Part shown: piece by piece, positions 60,211 through 64,000 of the stretch
How positions within the stretch are numbered: the first letter of the stretch is position 1
Layout of the letters: each line of letters begins with the position of its first letter
Source of the DNA: Tetmemena sp. SeJ-2015
Lineage: Eukaryota > Ciliophora > Spirotrichea > Sporadotrichida > Oxytrichidae
Reading direction: 5' to 3'
Length of the DNA: 64,000 nt
NCBI GenBank assembly: GCA_027382625.1
Contig: JAJKFJ010022847.1
Span: 99,177-163,176 of the forward strand
The notes under the pieces: model-generated
The model's input: the letters and a program-made list of their open reading frames with translations, nothing else
Told to the model about the DNA's origin: nothing
Databases searched by the model: none
Made by a program: the position numbers and the translations under genes

Positions 60211-61774
60211 ATGATAGCAAGTAATATAATTCCTGGATTATTTGCGATTACCTCAGTCTTTAATCCATCAGGCTACTAAATGATGTTAACTAAAATATAA
60301 TAAATATGATTGCTCTATATATAATTTTAATTAATTACAAATAATTTATCTATAGACAAGACTTGAGCATTTCAAAAATTTTCAAGACCATATGAGGAGC
60401 TCTGGTGTGCCTCTTTATGTTGTTGAATGCATCTATGATGGCTAATTACATTTTAATTTTGTTATAGATTAAAATTTACTTTAAAATAGGAAAAAAATAA
60501 GTTATTTTAACTAGGAAAAAAAAGAAAATATGGCAAGTGGATAAATATCAAGGAATGAAATTGGCCTAATAAAAGCAATATAAATAAAATACAAATTCTT
60601 TATTTTAAATTTGAGTCAGAATATGATTCTCTTTTATGAGGCTGAGTCTTTTTTAATTCAGATTCCAATATCTTAATTAGTCACTTTTGAAGTGTTTATG
60701 ACTTAAAGAATTACTTTTATTTAGATTTCTTCTGTATTGAGAATAAATATAACAAAAATATTTCCTTTTTATGATAATACTTTTCCAAAAAAAATATACT
60801 TTTTCTATAATAAGAGTTCTAAGTCACTGATTAAAGTAACCCTCATCATATTTAAGTGAAAGCTGAGCATCCTTTGTGGCACAAGGAAAATCTTTTAAAC
60901 ATCGCCATTTCTCGATTACCCTCTGATTGGAAATATGTTATGTGGCTGGATGCAGATATTGAGTTTCAAGAAATTGATTGGCCACAGAGAGTTGTAGATT
61001 CTTTATAAGGACATGGAGTTTTAGAAAATTTCGATCAATACTTATTTTTGAGTGTCCCAAGTTTTTGAGTTCGCAGAATACTTGGGACCTAATAAAGAGC
61101 CACACTACAATCGTATATCGTATACATTTGCGTAGAGAAACGGTTATGGTCCATACTTTGCAAGGGAAAACATAGTGTTTTCAACAGGCTTGGGTTGGGC
61201 TTTTACTCGGGATGTCTATGATAAAATGGGAAGCTTTTTTGAATATGGTATTGTAGGCTCTGGAGATTTGATGATGGTAAAGCTTTTGGAGGGTGGTTTT
61301 CCGCACTCTAGTTTTGTATATTCCTAAGGATTTGATCTTGCCCTGCGGATATGGATTAAAAATCTTCGAGATAGTGATTTAAAGATCTCACTAAATTACG
61401 CTGCATGCACTGTGAAGCACTTTTACCATGGGAAGTTCAAGGACAGAGACTACAACAATCGGCATAAAATTCTCTTTGCTAATGCTTATAATCCACTTAC
61501 TGACTTGGAAAAGAACCAATATGGAGTGCTTCAGTTGAAACAGAGCAAGTCAAAACTTATAAAAGAAATTGGCCAATACTTCGCAAATCGAAAAGAGGAT
61601 GAGAGAGATACTGAGAATTCACAAGCTCCCAAATTGTTCTCTAAACAGGAACTGATTAAGATACTTGATGGGTTTAAATAAAAAGACAAAGACCTCTCCA
61701 AAATAAAAGAAATGAAGAATACAAAGGAATCAAAAAAGAGGAGAAATTAAGTAGAGAAAAAAGAGGATCTTTGA
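60211..61774 (+). CDS. Glycosyltransferase with DXD motif
   Basis: ATG at 60211 starts MIASNIIPGLFAITSVFNPS with no signal peptide visible. Blocks: RLEHFKNFQDHMRSSGVPLY and VVECIYDG (60355-60440), KAEHPLWHKENLLNIAISRL (60860), KYVMWLDADIEFQEIDWPQR (60940; LDAD is the metal/nucleotide-sugar-binding DXD), FEFAEYLGPNKEPHYNRISY (61060), and STGLGWAFTRDVYDKMGSFF plus VGSGDLMMVKLLEGG (61180-61280). Fold pattern is GT-A. The clean frame 61050-61774 ends in a Lys-rich tail. Breaks at 60280-60350, 60440-60840 and 61005-61050 are AT-rich or out of frame and probably IESs. Likely transfers a sugar from a nucleotide donor; donor and acceptor cannot be told. Other UDP-sugar GT-A families remain possible. 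Confidence 0.65.
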
Positions 61775-62801
61775 AAATTCGAAGCTATCCAATAATCTCG
61801 AAAGATATACAAATTCCAGATGAATACAGATCTAATAAGTGAAATGAGAGTCAAAAATAGAAGAGTTCAAATACATGATCTGGGTTTAGAGATATTTAAT
61901 TTTAATTCATTAGTGCTCCTGATTTTCTAACATTTTCGTCATAAGTCCAAGATAAAAATTAGAAAACTAATTAACCTATTTTTGCAAAGTTTTAAATTAA
62001 AAATAGCGTTTGATATGATTAATTTTTAATTATTTTTTATCAAAATTATTACAATAAAAAAATAAGATTATAATTAAATTTATGAAATCCCTTTTTAAAA
62101 TGAGTAAGGAGCATTTATAGATCGTATTTATCAAAATAAATTGAAGGAATATATGCTTAAGAAATATTTAGCAAAGTTATTAAAAATTTATTGGATGGAA
62201 GATTTTAACAGAAATTTCTTGCTAAACAAAGCCATATCAATTTTTAATTGAATTTCTAAACCTAAAATTCTTTTGACTTATAATTTTTTATTTGCTTTTT
62301 AATTACTCTAAGTATGAAAATTAATTAACTCTTCTTGACTAAAATAATATTCTTTTATTCTCATAAATGATTTAGTGTTGTTTATAAGTTGATTAGGGTG
62401 TAGTGAATTTTCTACATTTAGTAATGTAGGTGTGAATATTTTAAATTGCTGTGATTAAGTATGTCGCTATAAAGCATCTTAATTATTTGTCTCTTAGTTT
62501 TTCTAATGCCCATTCAGTCCTTAATTTAATTAACCTCTACGTGTGAGTCATTGCTAGTTTAAGCTACTTAGTTTTCCTTAATTTGTGGCTAATTCTCAGA
62601 CTTTGAGCTAGCTTGTTAACTCTTAGCCTATTTGAAAAGCCCTAATAAACTCAAATATAATACACATATAGAGAGAAGAGCAATTAACTATCAATTTTAA
62701 ATGTGATATAAATTAAGATATGACATTATTTAATTACAATAGGACAAATGCAAAAATGAGGTTTAGATAGGATGTGAAATCCACTCGTGCAACTTTAAAT
62801 A
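61775..62801. other. 1-kb AT-rich non-coding region
   Basis: No frame with coding composition, no pointer-bounded gene parts and no long repeat seen. Probably micronucleus-limited spacer between two future macronuclear chromosomes. Confidence 0.5.
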
Positions 62802-64000
62802 TCAAATTAGTTTTTTAACTTCCCCGTAAAAGTCTATTGCCCTTCGAATTAAGTCAATCTTCTGGCTCTCTATAAATTTATCTGTAAATCTTCTGTAAGA
62901 TGTAAAAAAACTAATTAAAGAGTGAGAGAGTTGGAATATTTTCCTGCTTGCGAAATCTGGCACAATTCTTGTAGTGAAGAAAGAGTAATGGACGAATCAT
63001 GATGAGAAATCTGGAAATATTGTGCACTTACGATAAAACTCAAGAAAAGACTCGCAAAAGAGAGAGACTCCAAACACTCTCTGTCTGAATTAGGCACTGA
63101 AAGACTTGAAGATATAATTATCAAAAATAGTTAGAGATATAAATGGAAGAATATTTATTTAAAGATTTGATGCTCCTCCTTCTTTCCTCTTTGGAAAATA
63201 AAAATCTACTTCAGCAAGTCTCTGTCGGCAGGGTCTGCTTGCTCGATTAATAAAAATAATTTTTAGAGTCATCTATGCTTACTTCTCTGGTGAAAAATAA
63301 AAAATAATGAGCGGTAGAATTTTACAAGTCGTCTGAAGATCATCTATAGGTAGTATTAGATAACCTGATCAAATTTAAATCATTATAATTCAATGAAATA
63401 TATTTAACCTGCTTTTAACTATCGTGTTTATGAAAATAAAATAAAGAGACTAAGTTTCGGCTTTATTTTATGCTAATGCTGAAATAAGGAAATTAAAAGA
63501 TCCCTATTCCAATATATAAATGAACTGTTGAAACCAAACTAAAACACTTAATTTTGGGTATACCTTGAACTTTACATCTCCTCTAATCGTATCGACTCCG
63601 TTGCTATTCATAAATCTTAAAATATTCATTTCATTTATTCCTAAGAGATGAAGATGTAAAAATGGGTTCTTTTGGTAGCATTTAGTTTATTATGACTTAA
63701 TAAATTTATAGTTTTTGTTGACTTTAATGTTTGGATTTTTGAAAGTTGGATTTTATTGCGAAGATGATTGCACCTTTGCGTTGTCTAAAGGTTTCCCAGT
63801 CTATCCATAATTATTTTCAAGTCTATTATAATTTGCCTCTGAGAAGAATAAATTGGTACAAATGTAGATAATTATTATGAGATGGGATTCGATGTAGCCA
63901 TCGAATTCTGAGATATAATAAAAGTCTTGGTTGTCTGGCTAGGCATTATCAAATAGTAGCTGCATTAATTGGAAAATTAAAGCTAGCTCTATTAAGTTCC
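62802..64000 (-). CDS. Unknown protein (5' end beyond the window)
   Basis: On the minus strand an open frame enters from the right edge: QLMQLLFDNAQPDNQDFYYI (63960), SEANYNRLENNYGQTGKPLD (63840), then Lys/Asn-rich NPTFKNPNIKVNKNYKFI, FMNSNGVDTIRGDVKFKVYP (63600), IEQADPADRDLLKQIF (63240), and the C-terminal piece YRRFTDKFIESQKIDLIRRA plus IDFYGEVKKLI with TGA at 62804-62802. Gaps at about 63500-63290 and 63130-62910 look like IESs or introns. No domain recognised. Strand and approximate end are reasonably supported by composition; function unknown. Confidence 0.5.

Noticed and set aside
1..64000. Telomere repeats (C4A4/G4T4), TBE transposons or transposase genes
   Set aside because: No tandem C4A4 or G4T4 tract and no DDE transposase-like frame was seen. 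The G/C runs at 53334 and 54132 are plain homopolymers.
1..64000. Bacterial-type features: operons, ribosome-binding sites, CRISPR arrays, insertion sequences; also tRNA or rRNA genes
   Set aside because: Eukaryotic nuclear DNA with introns. No spaced repeats, tRNA-like cloverleafs or rRNA segments were recognised.

Overview
The window is germline (micronuclear) DNA of a ciliate, most likely a hypotrich spirotrich such as the Oxytricha/Stylonychia/Tetmemena group. Three observations support this. (1) Every recognisable gene reads through TAA and TAG, which fall where glutamine fits, and ends at TGA. (2) The AT-rich genes carry short GT...AG introns of about 28-150 bp. (3) Genes are also cut by segments that are not introns. 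Each such segment is bounded by a short direct repeat of varying sequence (AATTTT, GGTTT, CTTTAT, TCAAAAA, ATCTCT, ACTCTA, TTAAAAT and others). Removing the segment with one repeat copy restores the frame, often inside a conserved domain. That is the signature of internal eliminated sequences (IESs) with pointers separating macronuclear-destined segments (MDSs). All species-level statements are inference. No search was run.

Layout. 1-2456 (-): TPR protein, running off the left edge. 2598-4951 and 5052-about 7453 (+): two adjacent PX-BAR sorting nexins. 7640-12948 and 13259-about 20241 (+): two tandem cyclic-nucleotide-gated K+ channel paralogs, each with a CCHC zinc knuckle after the nucleotide-binding domain. 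20596-25472 (+): Ser/Asn/Gln-rich unknown protein(s). 25785-30263 (-): RCC1 propeller joined to a long coiled coil. 30684-33642 (+): protein with an AMPK-beta/CBM48-like glycogen-binding module and coiled coils. 33745-35232 (+): RING plus coiled-coil protein resembling the Zip3/HEI10/RNF212 class. 35546-39302 (+): MFS transporter of the SV2/organic-cation type. 39810-41731 (-): UDP-glycosyltransferase. 41896-48315 (-): very large multi-domain membrane protein. 48541-50515 (-): second UDP-glycosyltransferase. 50974-52773 (+): unknown. 53334-54970: pair of inverted-repeat elements sharing their middle arm. 55149-55932 (+): weak small gene. 56390-59745 (+): TPR-SET (SMYD-like) methyltransferase. 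60211-61774 (+): glycosyltransferase with a DXD motif. 62802-64000 (-): unknown, running off the right edge.

These genes do not form an operon. In hypotrichs each would normally end up on its own small macronuclear chromosome, so neighbours here need not share a function. Local duplication is frequent (two sorting nexins, two channels, two UDP-glycosyltransferases). No MDS scrambling was seen: segments lie in order and orientation wherever the protein could be followed.

The most interesting signal is a class of very short IES-like segments (7-22 bp including one pointer copy). Many hold an in-frame TGA or repair a frameshift in a conserved domain. The two channel paralogs carry IESs at different positions, including one inside the K+ selectivity-filter codons. 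Gene spans below include introns and IESs, so plain ORF calling finds only fragments.
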